From assembly GCF_000744415.1 (NCBI RefSeq), contig NZ_JQLW01000007.1, positions 62,001 to 126,000 on the forward strand: a stretch of 64,000 nucleotides of DNA, in the 5' to 3' direction. Below the pieces are notes generated by a model. That model was not told the origin of the DNA and searched no databases. It was given only the letters and a program-made list of their open reading frames with translations. This DNA comes from Ghiorsea bivora. GTDB taxonomy: Bacteria; Pseudomonadota; Zetaproteobacteria; Mariprofundales; Mariprofundaceae. The first letter of the stretch is position 1, and each line of letters begins with the position of its first letter. The position numbers and the translations under genes are program-made. Positions 55,238 through 64,000 of this stretch are shown here, in pieces.

Positions 55238-55701
55238 CGCAAACAACAGCGTTTGAATTTTATTCCAGACCCACATGGGCAGCTATTATTGCGCGAAATA
55301 TCGGCTGTAGTGCTTTCCCCATCAACATAATACCAAAGCCCATCTTCTTTAATGAAGTCGCTCACTTCATTGAGGATACGTCCTTTATTACCGCTAACAA
55401 AGCTGGCAATAAAATGAACAGTGCCTTGGTTATCATTGTTGCTTCCAGCTTGGCTATCCATAATCTTTAAATCAATCCATTTTAAGCCCAAACCACCCAA
55501 TATTTCTAGTTCAGGGCGGGTTGTTTCATGCCATGTTTTCCAAATATACTCGGGTAGATTCAACACAAAGGCTGAATAACGACTACGCATCAAACTTTCG
55601 GCAGTCGGAGCATCCACTGTGCCATCATGGTATGGTGCACAACAATCTTTTAATGATTTCCCTGACTTGCAAGGGCATATTACGTTATTTTCAGCGCTCA
55701 A
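55234..55701 (-). CDS. ychJ: YchJ-family SEC-C motif protein
   Basis: A 155-residue UPF0225 protein. It has SEC-C zinc motifs at both ends: CPCKSGKSLKDCCAPYHDG at the start and CPCGSGIKFKRCC at the end, around an NTF2-like domain containing LMRSRYSAFVLNLPEYIWKTWHETTRP. The SEC-C motif binds zinc and, in SecA, SecB and ribosomes; the role of YchJ is unknown. The gene is isolated, with 237 bases of non-coding DNA upstream. Confidence 0.92.
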   Translation of the reverse strand: MSAENNVICPCKSGKSLKDCCAPYHDGTVDAPTAESLMRSRYSAFVLNLPEYIWKTWHETTRPELEILGGLGLKWIDLKIMDSQAGSNNDNQGTVHFIASFVSGNKGRILNEVSDFIKEDGLWYYVDGESTTADISRNNSCPCGSGIKFKRCCLR

Positions 55702-55938
55702 AATGAATCTCCACAGCTTTGATTTGGTAGGAAAGATGGCAAGTAGGTAGACATTGTCAAACCCTTGTGAGGATAAGCCGTTAAAAGTGTGTCGATAGTA
55801 GGGCTATGTGAAAAGAGGGTGCAGTTTTCCAGCCTTCAAATCATCATGTTGGACACAGATACGTTGTAAGTATGAGTATCACACAGCCCGTTTTGTATTC
55901 ATTTTGTATCACTGCAAAGTTTAGATTTATTGCTGTGG

Positions 55939-56907
55939 TTATGATTTTCCTTTGAATAACTCTTGAATTCCACCGATAGCGCCCAATGTAGCGGTTGCAT
56001 CCATGGGCATAAAGATAGTTTTATCACCTTCGGTTTGTGCGCCGATATGGTTCATGGTTTCCAAGTAGCGTACGGCGAGTAAATACTGGCTAAACTCGTC
56101 ACCTAATGTTTCTTTTAGTTTGTTCAATGCTTCTTTTTCACCATCGGCTTCTAAAATTCGCGCTGTACGATTGCCTTCAGCAACCAATACTGCAGAAGCT
56201 TTTTCACCTTCAGCTTTAAGAATAGCAGATTTACGCATACCTTCGGCTTCTAAAATCGAAGCCCGTTTATCTCGTTCTGCACGCATTTGTTTTTCCATGG
56301 CTGCTTGAATTTCGCCAGGGACTTCCAAATCTTGGATTTCAACACGTTTTACCTTTGCGCCCCAATCATCGGCAGCTTCATCTAAGATAAGTTGCAAGCG
56401 TGAATTGATTTGTTCACGGGAAGATAAGGTTTTGTCCAATTCCATTTCACCAACCAAACTACGTAAAGTGGTTTGGGTGAGTTTTTCAATGGCATTGGGT
56501 AGGTTAGAAATACGATAAACTGCATCATGCGGCTTGGTGATTTCAATGTAGAGTAAGGCATTGATATGTACACTAACGTTATCTTTGGTGAATACAGTTT
56601 GCGAAGGCATATCGAGCACAGTCTCGCGAATATCAATACGCGCTGTGGCAGCAAGGTGACCATCCGAACTCTCTCCCAAAAGCCTACTTAAAGCATTATC
56701 AGAAGGTGCTTTTTTCCAAATAAATTCACGGGGTCTATCAACGAAGGGAATAATAAAGTTAATGCCTGGTTCAAGTGTGTGTACATAGTTACCAAAACGC
56801 TCAATCACCATCCGTTCTGAGCTACGAATCACCACAATGCCTTTAAAAATAAAGGCAATAACCACTGCGGCCAAGAATAGGGTAAGCATTAATCCAGTAT
56901 CTAACAT
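55939..56907 (-). CDS. qmcA: SPFH/Band 7 protein QmcA (stomatin-like)
   Basis: A 322-residue membrane-anchored SPFH protein. The N-terminal helix (about 6-26), SSERMVIERFGNYVHTLEPGINFIIPFVDRPREF, and EIQDLEVPGEIQAAMEKQMRAERDKRASILEAEGMRKSAI are typical of the stomatin and QmcA group. It is adjacent to an NfeD gene, the normal pair. HflK and HflC are also in this window. RBS AAGGAG precedes the ATG at 56907. Confidence 0.92.
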   Translation of the reverse strand: MLDTGLMLTLFLAAVVIAFIFKGIVVIRSSERMVIERFGNYVHTLEPGINFIIPFVDRPREFIWKKAPSDNALSRLLGESSDGHLAATARIDIRETVLDMPSQTVFTKDNVSVHINALLYIEITKPHDAVYRISNLPNAIEKLTQTTLRSLVGEMELDKTLSSREQINSRLQLILDEAADDWGAKVKRVEIQDLEVPGEIQAAMEKQMRAERDKRASILEAEGMRKSAILKAEGEKASAVLVAEGNRTARILEADGEKEALNKLKETLGDEFSQYLLAVRYLETMNHIGAQTEGDKTIFMPMDATATLGAIGGIQELFKGKS

Positions 56908-56908
56908 A

Positions 56909-57352
56909 TCAACTCCTTATGGTGTTTTTCTCATTCAATGCTTTGACGGTAAGCGTACTACCATCGACAGCTGTAATTTCAGCAAAACTACCTTTTTTAA
57001 GCTTATCATCTGACTTGGCTTGCCACAATACACCTTTATATTTCACCCTGCCTAGCGGGTTGATGGTAGCCACCACTTGCACCTGTTGCCCAAGCATATG
57101 GGTTGTGCCATCCGTATTGGCGATTTCTTTCTTTTTACGAAAAGTGAGTAGTAATAAGTAGGTAGCTGCTGAAGCGATGGCAAAAATAAATAATTGCGCT
57201 GTTACGTCGGGCGCTATCAACCATGTTGCTGCTGATGTTAACACAGCACCACCAGCCAGTGCCAATAAAAAATAAGTGCCGCTCATCAATTCAATGATAA
57301 GGATTAAAAAGGCGATGATTAACCAAATATGCCAATGTTCAATCATTTCCAT
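56909..57352 (-). CDS. NfeD-like membrane protein (YbbK type)
   Basis: A 147-residue protein with three N-terminal membrane helices and an OB-fold C-terminal domain (MLGQQVQVVATINPLGRVKYKGVLWQAKSDDKLKKGSFAEITAVDGSTLTVKAL). This is the short NfeD form without a protease domain; it acts with the adjacent SPFH protein, probably in membrane organisation. GGGAG precedes the ATG at 57352. The gap to the qmcA-like start is one base. Confidence 0.9.
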   Translation of the reverse strand: MEMIEHWHIWLIIAFLILIIELMSGTYFLLALAGGAVLTSAATWLIAPDVTAQLFIFAIASAATYLLLLTFRKKKEIANTDGTTHMLGQQVQVVATINPLGRVKYKGVLWQAKSDDKLKKGSFAEITAVDGSTLTVKALNEKNTIRS

Positions 57353-57553
57353 ATTTTACTCCCTGCAGACAGCGATGTATTGCATTGTGGGCGTTTTCTA
57401 TTGCGATAGCAAGTTTAAAAAATCGAGGTTGTTATGCTACAATCAAATCATTTTTGGCAAACGAGCGAAAGTGGCTTAGGTATATTTTTGGATGCATGAA
57501 GCTGCCCAATGCAGCATTCAATTTGAACATGGACTCATGCGGAGTTCAATAGC

Positions 57554-58027
57554 CTAGGTCGCCGTGGTTATTGCCTTTAATATTTTTGTAGTTGAGGATG
57601 CAACCAATACTGGGGCGAGAGGCTGAGCAATAACTTTCGCTTTTATTTTTGTTGATGAGTTTTTTGGATTGTATTGAATCTGAACAATTTGTTTGCCCTG
57701 AGACTTAAGGTAATTTTCCACGCCTTGGTTGTGTGGTTTTTTTCCCCAATCTTCACCAACCACAAAAATATCAGCCTTAACTTGTTTACATACAGTAATA
57801 TAGTCCAGTTCATGGTAAGGAAGAGCAATATCTACACAGCTTAGCGCCAATAACATTTCTATGCGTTGTTCAAGGGGGATAATTGGGGTATTGGGCTTGT
57901 ATAATTTAACAACTTCATCAGAAGCAACGCCTACAGCAACGGTGTTGCCTAAGCTGGCGCAGTGTTCGAGTAGGGCAAGATGACCAACATGTAATAAATC
58001 AAACGTACCTACTGTATAAACAACCAT
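57554..58027 (-). CDS. Nucleotidyltransferase-like protein (cytidylyltransferase family)
   Basis: A 157-residue protein with the adenylyl/cytidylyltransferase signature at residues 6-16 (VGTFDLLHVGH). It resembles glycerol-3-phosphate cytidylyltransferase (TagD) and RfaE C-terminal domains; CKQVKADIFVVGEDW and the GKQIVQIQYNP segment fit. The final ISSTxI-like SSTKI motif is present in NSSTKIKAK. The substrate is unknown. It stands alone, divergent from pssA with 80 bases between. Confidence 0.8.
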   Translation of the reverse strand: MVVYTVGTFDLLHVGHLALLEHCASLGNTVAVGVASDEVVKLYKPNTPIIPLEQRIEMLLALSCVDIALPYHELDYITVCKQVKADIFVVGEDWGKKPHNQGVENYLKSQGKQIVQIQYNPKNSSTKIKAKVIAQPLAPVLVASSTTKILKAITTAT

Positions 58028-58107
58028 TCTTTTTTATAATCCTATTGATAGTAATAACTTCACGGCTAGTATAACACACTTCAAACTTCAAATAAAGAAG
58101 AACCAAT

Positions 58108-58764
58108 ATGTTTCAAAGGACAAGAATGACACCTCAACCCCAACAACCTACCATACTCTCTTATGCAAAGGATATTCCCAACCTATGCTCCCTTGCAGGT
58201 TTGGCTTGTACCATACTTGCCATTTATTTTTGCATTCAAGGTGTGTATGCCGCGGCTATGATTGGTATGATTTGGGCGGTTGCTTTTGATTGGGCAGACG
58301 GGCTTGTTGCGCGACGAATGAAGGGGCGCACAGGTGATGATAGTAAGTTCGGTGGGCAGCTTGATGTGTTGATTGATATTGTAAGTTATGGTGTTACGCC
58401 TGCGATGCTTCTTTTGAGCTATGGCGAATTTTCCCCTTTATTTTTGATAGGTGCATTCCTCATGGTTGCAACCAGTGCGTTACGCTTGAGCTACTTTAGT
58501 ACATTTGGGCTTGCTGGTGGCACAAAGTACACAGGTTTAGCACTTGATAATAACAGCATATTGCTTGTGTTTATTGTTTTGTTTTCAAGCTTCTTTGATA
58601 AAGATACGTTTGCGATTATTCTTTATGTCTGCTGTATGATTATTATCGCGTTGAATGTATCACAAATTAAAACACCAAAACTTTCTGGAAACCCAAGGAA
58701 TGTTGTGATTCTAGTCATCTATACGCTGGGTATATCGGCCATATATGCTTGGAAACTTTTATAA
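58108..58764 (+). CDS. pssA: CDP-diacylglycerol-serine O-phosphatidyltransferase
   Basis: A 218-residue polytopic membrane enzyme of the CDP-alcohol phosphatidyltransferase family; it would give phosphatidylserine for the Psd encoded at 44897. The NLCSLAGLACTILAIYF helix opens it; the catalytic motif reads DWADGLVAR...SKFGGQLDVLID, with 12 residues rather than the usual 8 between the AR pair and the G. The remaining helices are hydrophobic. Assignment to serine as substrate is from GQLDVLIDIVSYGVTPAML, which is PssA-like; another head group cannot be excluded. Confidence 0.83.
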   Translation: MFQRTRMTPQPQQPTILSYAKDIPNLCSLAGLACTILAIYFCIQGVYAAAMIGMIWAVAFDWADGLVARRMKGRTGDDSKFGGQLDVLIDIVSYGVTPAMLLLSYGEFSPLFLIGAFLMVATSALRLSYFSTFGLAGGTKYTGLALDNNSILLVFIVLFSSFFDKDTFAIILYVCCMIIIALNVSQIKTPKLSGNPRNVVILVIYTLGISAIYAWKLL

Positions 58765-58833
58765 GCTTGATGCAGAGCATGGCTTAAACACCTTAAAGTG
58801 ATGTATAAAACATAATAGAAAACAGGGAATATT

Positions 58834-60078
58834 GTGAAAATTACACCGAATGTCGTCGCACAAAACAGTACCGTAAAATATAAGCTTTCTTTAAAAAACA
58901 CAGATAATATTGCATCGGTAGAGGTTCTCTCTCGCTGTGATTATTACCATAAAGACAGTCTCGATTTTACGATTAAAAACAGCAAAATTATCTTTACATA
59001 CACCATGCCACATCTCGGCGAATTTATTATCAAAGTGAATTTCACCTATAAAGAGTCAAAAACAGTTTGTTTGTACTGTCTTGATGACGAAATGATGCAG
59101 TTGAGACCCTTAAAAGGTGATTTGCATATGCATTCCATCTATTCCGATGGTAAAACAACACCTTTTGCCATGGCGATGGCTTCTTTAGGCGCAGGCATGG
59201 ATTTCATGAGTGTTACCGATCATGATAATTATAGCGGTTCACTTCAGGCAATAGAAAAAGTGAAAGACAATGATATTGACCTTTTGGTATTGGCTGGTGA
59301 AGAAGTCAGCGTTGGTGGAAAAAAAGATATGTCTATTGCATTGGGGAATGGGCATATTTTGTCGATTCATGCCAATAAATCCATTGAAGATCAGCGAAAA
59401 GACACTGAAAAATATGAGGCTGAACTCCAAACTATAACCCAAGCATTAAAGAATGAGGATATTGATAAAAATATTGACCCTGCGCATTACGCAAAAAACA
59501 TTTGGGTGATTAACAAGATTAAAGAAGCAGAAGGTGTTTCCATATTAGCCCACCCAAACTGGGTGTATCGCGATGGAAAATACCATCTTCATCAAGCTTT
59601 TTACAAAGAGATGTTAAAAAGCTCCCAGCTTGATGGTGTTGAAGTATTTGGTGAAGAAAAAGTCAAAGAACATAACAATATGACCCATTTAACTGCCCTG
59701 CAAACAACCAATAAACATAAATATTTGGCGCCCTTTGCCAACTCGGATGCACATGATAGTGACCATGAAGTCGGCGAACGCTTCACGATTGTTTTCGTCA
59801 AAGAAAAGTCAGCTTCGAGTATTATCACGGCGATCAAAGAAGGGCTGACTTGTGCGATTTTTAAAAGAGAAAATAGTGAGCATCAATTCATCGGTAAAGA
59901 TGCGCTGGCACAATATGTCTATTTTTTAATTAAGGAATACTATCCTAAACATACAAACCTTAAAAGTAGGCTGGCTAAACTTTATTTTGACCAATTAATT
60001 AATGATGAAAAATTTGATCGTAAAATACAAATTGTTAAGCAACGTTTAGAAAGTCACACCAATAATTTCTGGCACTGA
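58834..60078 (+). CDS. PHP-domain phosphoesterase with N-terminal beta domain
   Basis: A 414-residue protein. Residues about 1-85 look like an immunoglobulin-type beta sandwich (KYKLSLKNTD, FIIKVNFTY). The PHP domain (about 93-330) has its metal motifs: GDLHMHSIYSDGKTT, SVTDHDNYSG, AGEEVSV, ILAHPNW and SDAHDS, so it should be an active phosphoesterase. It starts with GTG at 58834 with GGGAA upstream. About 80 residues after the domain are helical. The substrate is unknown; it is not a polymerase domain. It is followed by lepA. Confidence 0.78.
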   Translation: MKITPNVVAQNSTVKYKLSLKNTDNIASVEVLSRCDYYHKDSLDFTIKNSKIIFTYTMPHLGEFIIKVNFTYKESKTVCLYCLDDEMMQLRPLKGDLHMHSIYSDGKTTPFAMAMASLGAGMDFMSVTDHDNYSGSLQAIEKVKDNDIDLLVLAGEEVSVGGKKDMSIALGNGHILSIHANKSIEDQRKDTEKYEAELQTITQALKNEDIDKNIDPAHYAKNIWVINKIKEAEGVSILAHPNWVYRDGKYHLHQAFYKEMLKSSQLDGVEVFGEEKVKEHNNMTHLTALQTTNKHKYLAPFANSDAHDSDHEVGERFTIVFVKEKSASSIITAIKEGLTCAIFKRENSEHQFIGKDALAQYVYFLIKEYYPKHTNLKSRLAKLYFDQLINDEKFDRKIQIVKQRLESHTNNFWH

Positions 60079-60148
60079 TACTTCATCTTTTTTACTTTAA
60101 AACACAAGACCTAGCAAGAAGGCTTTGAGGTGGTTAGGCTGCGCTGCA

Positions 60149-61966
60149 ATGTCATATTCAGATTATAAACAAGAACATACCCGTAACTTTTCAATTATTG
60201 CCCATATTGACCATGGTAAGTCTACACTTGCTGATAGGTTGATTGAAGAAACAGGTGCCTTATCACACCGTGAAATGAAGAAACAAGTCTTAGATTCTAT
60301 GGAGTTGGAGCAAGAGCGCGGAATTACCATTAAAGCACAAACAGCCACTCTTGAATACAAGGCCAACGATGGTGAGCAATACAAACTCAACTTGATTGAT
60401 ACCCCAGGTCATGTGGATTTCACTTATGAAGTATCACGCTCATTGCAAGCTTGTGAAGGCGCGTTATTGATTGTGGATGCGACGCAAGGTGTAGAAGCAC
60501 AAACCTTAGCCAATGTATATCTTGCCATGGAAAATGACCTCGAAATTATTCCTGTGATTAACAAAATCGACTTACCGTCTGCCGATGTGGAAGAAGCCAA
60601 ACGCCAGATTGAGGATGTGATTGGCATTGATGCATCCGAAGCCATTGCCGTATCTGCAAAAACAGGCGAAGGTATTATGGATGTGCTTGAAGCGGTGGTG
60701 AAACGTATTCCAGCACCTGAAAATAATGATGATAAACCTGTACGCGCGTTGATTGTAGACTCTTGGTTTGACTCCTATGTAGGTGCGGTGGCATTGATTC
60801 GTGTGTTTGATGGCATGATGAAGAAAGGTGACCAGATCTTGCTCATGTCCAATGATAAAAAATATGGCATCAATGATTTGGGCGTGTTTACACCAGCACC
60901 TGTACCCACAGGGCAACTTACATCAGGTGATGTGGGTTTTATGATTTGTGGCATCAAAACTTTGGCTGATTTGCGGGTGGGTGATACAGTCACTTTAGAA
61001 AAAAACCAAGCTACTGAGCAACTTCCTGGTTTTAGAGAGCCCAAAGCCATGGTGTTTTCAGGTTTATACCCTGTGGACTCCAATGATTATGCCGAATTGC
61101 GTGACTCCCTTGAAAAATTGAACATGAACGATCCATCCTTTACCTATGAAATGGAAAGTTCATCGGCATTGGGTTTAGGTTTTCGTTGTGGTTTCTTGGG
61201 TTTATTGCACATGGAAATCATTCAAGAGCGCTTGGAGCGTGAGTACGACCTTGATTTGATTACCACAGCCCCATCTGTGGTCTATAAAGTAACCATGACC
61301 GATGGTGAAACCAAAGAGATATCCAACCCCAGTGGTTTTCCTGATGCTTCAGAAATTAAAGAGGTACAAGAACCTACGGTACTTGCCAATATTTTTATGC
61401 CTGAAGAGTTTGTCGGTGTGATGATGAAACTTTGTCAAGAAAGGCGTGGTATTCAACAAGATATGAAGTTTATTGGTCAGGGTAGGGTGATGTTAACTTA
61501 TAACTTGCCTTTGGCTGAAATGGTGATTGATTTTTATGATAAATTAAAGTCTATTTCACGTGGTTATGCCTCAATGGATTATGAGTTGGCAGATTTTAGA
61601 ACCGAATCAGTCGTAAAACTGGATGTATTGGTTCATGCTGAACCTGTGGATGCGTTATCTTTGATTGTACACCGCTCGGTGGCTGAGATTCGTGGACGTG
61701 CGTTGGTGAAAAAGTTGCGCGAATTGATTCCACGGCATCAATTTGATGTGCCTGTGCAAGCAGCAATTGGTGGCAAGATTTTAGCACGGGAAACCGTGAA
61801 AGGTGTGCGCAAGAATGTGACTGCAAAATGTTATGGTGGTGATATATCACGTAAGCGTAAGCTGTTGGAAAAACAGAAGAAAGGCAAGAAGCGTATGAAG
61901 TCTATTGGTAGTGTTGAAGTGCCGCAAGAAGCATTTTTAGCAGTGCTAAAACTTGGAGACGAATGA
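60149..61966 (+). CDS. lepA: Elongation factor 4 (LepA)
   Basis: Ribosome-associated GTPase that back-translocates or remodels stalled ribosomes, 605 residues. The P-loop [17 protein letters not shown] (switch I), DTPGHVDF (switch II) and NKIDLPSAD are followed by domains II, III and V and the LepA-specific C-terminal region with [19 protein letters not shown]. The ATG at 60149 gives the normal [23 protein letters not shown] start; an in-frame TTG at 60125 is less likely. lepB follows at the ATGA-type overlap. Confidence 0.97.
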   Translation: MSYSDYKQEHTRNFSIIAHIDHGKSTLADRLIEETGALSHREMKKQVLDSMELEQERGITIKAQTATLEYKANDGEQYKLNLIDTPGHVDFTYEVSRSLQACEGALLIVDATQGVEAQTLANVYLAMENDLEIIPVINKIDLPSADVEEAKRQIEDVIGIDASEAIAVSAKTGEGIMDVLEAVVKRIPAPENNDDKPVRALIVDSWFDSYVGAVALIRVFDGMMKKGDQILLMSNDKKYGINDLGVFTPAPVPTGQLTSGDVGFMICGIKTLADLRVGDTVTLEKNQATEQLPGFREPKAMVFSGLYPVDSNDYAELRDSLEKLNMNDPSFTYEMESSSALGLGFRCGFLGLLHMEIIQERLEREYDLDLITTAPSVVYKVTMTDGETKEISNPSGFPDASEIKEVQEPTVLANIFMPEEFVGVMMKLCQERRGIQQDMKFIGQGRVMLTYNLPLAEMVIDFYDKLKSISRGYASMDYELADFRTESVVKLDVLVHAEPVDALSLIVHRSVAEIRGRALVKKLRELIPRHQFDVPVQAAIGGKILARETVKGVRKNVTAKCYGGDISRKRKLLEKQKKGKKRMKSIGSVEVPQEAFLAVLKLGDE

Positions 61967-62670
61967 TGACAAGTATGGAATCGTTGAAGAAAGCAGCAGA
62001 AGCAACACCAGAAAAATCCAGTTGGCGGGAGTGGATTGAAAGTTTGGTGGTGATTGTGTTGATTGCTGTGGTTATCCGTAGCTTTATCGTAGCACCTTTT
62101 GTGATTCCTTCATCGAGCATGGTGCCAACCTTTGAAGTAGGTGATTATTTATTTGTCTCTAAGTTCAATTATGGCTTGCGCGTTCCTTTTACGGATATTC
62201 AATGGTTGAAAAGTGAAGCTGAACGTGGCGATGTGGTTGTATTTGACTACCCTGAGGATAGAAGTAAAGATTATATCAAACGCATCGTAGGCGTACCAGG
62301 TGATGTGATTGAATACCTCAATAATGAACTTTATGTAAATGGTAAAAAAATGCCTTTGAAAGTGTTGGGTGAGTATTCTTATTTTATGGGCAATCACGCT
62401 GTTGATGTATCAGGCTTGTTTGAAGAAGATTTAACAGGTGTAAAACATCATGTATTGCGTAAAGATTATTCTATTCGTGATGGCAAATGGAAAGTACCTG
62501 CTGGAAAATATTTTGTATTGGGTGATAATCGCAATAATTCAAGGGATTCAAGGTTCTGGGGTTTTGTGCCTCAAGAATACTTGGTAGGTAAAGCCGTGGT
62601 CATTTGGTGGTCTTGGAATGATGCTACAGGTTCAATTCGCTGGGATAGACTAGGCACACTGGTACATTAA
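61963..62670 (+). CDS. lepB: Signal peptidase I
   Basis: Cleaves signal peptides at the outer face of the inner membrane, 235 residues with one membrane segment (about 28-50). The catalytic Ser is in [15 protein letters not shown] and the Lys in [29 protein letters not shown] is box E. The start overlaps the lepA stop, so it is coupled. It precedes DUF4845 and rnc, the usual string. Confidence 0.96.
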   Translation: MMTSMESLKKAAEATPEKSSWREWIESLVVIVLIAVVIRSFIVAPFVIPSSSMVPTFEVGDYLFVSKFNYGLRVPFTDIQWLKSEAERGDVVVFDYPEDRSKDYIKRIVGVPGDVIEYLNNELYVNGKKMPLKVLGEYSYFMGNHAVDVSGLFEEDLTGVKHHVLRKDYSIRDGKWKVPAGKYFVLGDNRNNSRDSRFWGFVPQEYLVGKAVVIWWSWNDATGSIRWDRLGTLVH

Positions 62671-62685
62671 TAGGGGAGTCGGGTT

Positions 62686-63102
62686 ATGTTTAAATTATTA
62701 TTTTGGTTGGCTTTGATTGGTGGTGGTGTTTTTGTTGGTGGACAAGTCATCCCTGTTTATTATAACAACTTGAAAGTACAAAATATTTTTGAAGGCACTG
62801 CTGAAAATCTTTCTACACAAACAGAAGATGAAGTTAAACGACGTATTGATGAGTTATTTAAAATTCAGACGGTTGATTTACAAGCCTTACCACCAGATTT
62901 TTTTGATAATTTAAGCATCACTAAAGAAGATGGGAAACTAAAAATTGGTACTGAATATCATATTACACTATGGCTTTTGGGTCCGCCAGAAAGTGTTGAC
63001 CCAGATAAAGAATATAAAGAAAGTGAAGTTAAACCTATGGATAAGTTACGCCTTAGAGCACGTATGGATTTTGATTTTGCTCCTTATGCCGAAACACCTT
63101 GA
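62686..63102 (+). CDS. DUF4845 membrane-anchored protein
   Basis: A 138-residue protein with an N-terminal membrane segment (about 1-23; LFWLALIGGGVFVGGQVIPVYYNN) and a soluble domain. It fits DUF4845, a family almost always encoded between lepB and rnc in beta- and gammaproteobacteria. Its function is unknown. RBS AGGGGAG precedes the ATG. Its TGA overlaps the TTG start of rnc. Confidence 0.88.
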   Translation: MFKLLFWLALIGGGVFVGGQVIPVYYNNLKVQNIFEGTAENLSTQTEDEVKRRIDELFKIQTVDLQALPPDFFDNLSITKEDGKLKIGTEYHITLWLLGPPESVDPDKEYKESEVKPMDKLRLRARMDFDFAPYAETP

Positions 63103-63797
63103 AACAGCAAAACCTAGAACAAATCATCGGTTATCGTTTTAATGATGCATCCATAATCAGCAAAGCTTTAACCCATGCATCCAAAGCACCCGAACACCTA
63201 GAACGCCAAGAGTTTTTAGGCGATGCAGTGCTTGGGCTTATTATTTCAGAATATTTATATCATCAGTACCCGCAACTTAATGAAGGTGCATTATCCAAAA
63301 TGAAAGCCAATTTGGTTTGTAAAGATGCTTTATTGAATGTCGCCAAGCTTTGGCAAGTAGCTTCTTTTTTAAATGTGGGTGATGGTGAACGTGATAAAAA
63401 AGGACATTTGAAATCACCATCTATTGCTGCCAATGCTGTTGAATCTATTATTGGTGCTGTGTTTTTGGATGCTGGTTGGCAGCAAGCCAAGCAGGTGGTT
63501 GTAAAAGCTTGGGCAAACTTAATCAATCAAGTTGAACCTTCAAACCTAAGAGATGCAAAAAGTAAGTTACAAGAGCTGACTCAGGCAAATAAGCTGGGCT
63601 TACCAAATTATAAGATTACAGACCTAGGTATCCAGAGCTCCCCGCGTTTTAAAGCCGAGTGCATGATACAAGGAAAGTGCTTGGGTATAGGTTTAGGTGA
63701 GCGAAAAAAACAAGCTGAATTGGAAGCTGCAAGCCAAGCTTTAAGCAGCAGTGTTATGCATCTTGTTTCGGAAAGAAAAACACTAAAGTTGGAATAA
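63099..63797 (+). CDS. rnc: Ribonuclease III
   Basis: Double-stranded RNA endonuclease for rRNA and mRNA processing, 232 residues. The RNase III signature is RQEFLGDAVLGL near residue 37 (family ERLEFLGDAVL; the second E is Q), the catalytic ANAVESIIGAVFLDAGW follows near 115, and a double-stranded RNA-binding domain (about 158-225; DAKSKLQELTQ, GLGERKKQAELEAASQAL) ends the protein. The start is TTG, overlapping the upstream stop. It is convergent with the RodZ-like gene, ends overlapping by 15 bases. Confidence 0.94.
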   Translation: MKQQNLEQIIGYRFNDASIISKALTHASKAPEHLERQEFLGDAVLGLIISEYLYHQYPQLNEGALSKMKANLVCKDALLNVAKLWQVASFLNVGDGERDKKGHLKSPSIAANAVESIIGAVFLDAGWQQAKQVVVKAWANLINQVEPSNLRDAKSKLQELTQANKLGLPNYKITDLGIQSSPRFKAECMIQGKCLGIGLGERKKQAELEAASQALSSSVMHLVSERKTLKLE

Positions 63798-64000
63798 CTT
63801 CAATACCTTACCTTCTTTTCCTAATGTGCCAACATCATATAAAACTTCACCATCACGCAATACTTTAAGGGCAGTGGGTTTGCCTGAAGTTAAGAGTAAT
63901 TCTGTGTTGCTATCCAAGCTAAAACTTTGACCAACGCGTAATAAAGCTTCACGTTTCAGTTTAGGTTCTTTACCTTGTTCTTGTTCATAAATTTGCAGCC
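63783..64000 (-). CDS. C-terminus of a RodZ-like protein (partial)
   Basis: The last 72 codons of a minus-strand gene that continues beyond the right edge. The visible part ends ...GKVLKLFQL and reads LLRVGQSFSLDSNTELLLTSGKPTALKVLRDGEVL, a beta-rich pattern close to the DUF4115 domain of RodZ, the MreB-linked cell-shape protein. The helix-turn-helix and membrane segment that would settle it are outside the window. The TAG stop lies within the 3' end of rnc. Confidence 0.5.
   Translation of the reverse strand, partial: LQIYEQEQGKEPKLKREALLRVGQSFSLDSNTELLLTSGKPTALKVLRDGEVLYDVGTLGKEGKVLKLFQL

Noticed and set aside
55702-55938. 237-base gap upstream of ychJ that might hold an RNA gene
   Set aside because: No tRNA clover-leaf, strong hairpin or coding frame was seen; it probably holds only the ychJ promoter and the qmcA 3' region.
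57434-57499. 21-residue open frame with GAGGTTG upstream, between the NfeD and nucleotidyltransferase genes
   Set aside because: Too short, no recognisable domain and no neighbouring partner; kept only as a note. The 201-base gap contains otherwise only weak short stems.

Overview
The window looks like a chromosomal segment of a Gram-negative member of the Pseudomonadota, moderately AT-rich, densely packed and almost free of mobile DNA. The gene strings hflK-hflC, yajC-secD-secF, recA-recX-alaS and lepA-lepB-DUF4845-rnc are typical of beta-, gamma- and zetaproteobacteria. The mix of gamma-like (pdxB, ypjD-yfjD, yaeQ, ychJ) and less usual features (SdhE-like and DUF6111-like proteins) would fit a deep branch such as Zetaproteobacteria, but that placement is inference, not proof. 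No rRNA, tRNA, CRISPR array, prophage or complete IS was seen.

Layout. 1-7341 is one long minus-strand run: map, a TPR protein, pdxB, tsaE, an ArsC/YffB-like protein, an alpha/beta hydrolase, a transglutaminase-like protein, then sdhC-sdhD-sdhA; many neighbours share ATGA overlaps. 7397-14902 is plus-strand: sixA-like, mazG, DUF3467, a small periplasmic protein, serC, serA, hisZ, purA. 14978-18655 holds a large RecB-nuclease-type repair protein and small membrane and DUF proteins, with a 49-residue zinc-ribbon gene (17716-17865) on the opposite strand. 18776-30663 carries an FHA-GAF-adenylate cyclase, an SdhE-like protein, a DUF1573-cytochrome c lipoprotein, hflKC, htpG, tgt, yajC-secDF and queD.

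30664-38105 is the most distinctive region: exported MsrAB, a His-rich DUF4396 membrane protein, two spondin-domain exported proteins, an OmpR-type regulator with its histidine kinase, an exported FecR-domain protein, a MITE-like element and a DUF4399 protein. GTGATA direct repeats at exact 11-bp spacing lie upstream of both msrAB and the first spondin gene, which suggests common control of an envelope-stress module, perhaps by the local regulator.

38275-42387 is recA-recX-alaS. A type II-like restriction-modification cassette (42575-44703), visibly AT-richer than its surroundings, lies between alaS and psd. 44897-58764 holds psd, an M18 aminopeptidase, an acetyltransferase, yaeQ, ilvD, a dicarboxylate symporter, ypjD-yfjD, a PhzF protein, ychJ, an SPFH/NfeD pair, a cytidylyltransferase-like gene and pssA. 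58834-64000 holds a PHP-domain protein, lepA, lepB, DUF4845, rnc and the 3' end of a RodZ-like gene.

Shared pathways: serA, serC and pdxB link serine and vitamin B6 synthesis; pssA and psd make phosphatidylethanolamine; tgt and queD belong to queuosine synthesis; sdhCDA and a distant SdhE-like gene to complex II; yajC-secDF, lepB and hflKC to protein export and membrane quality control.
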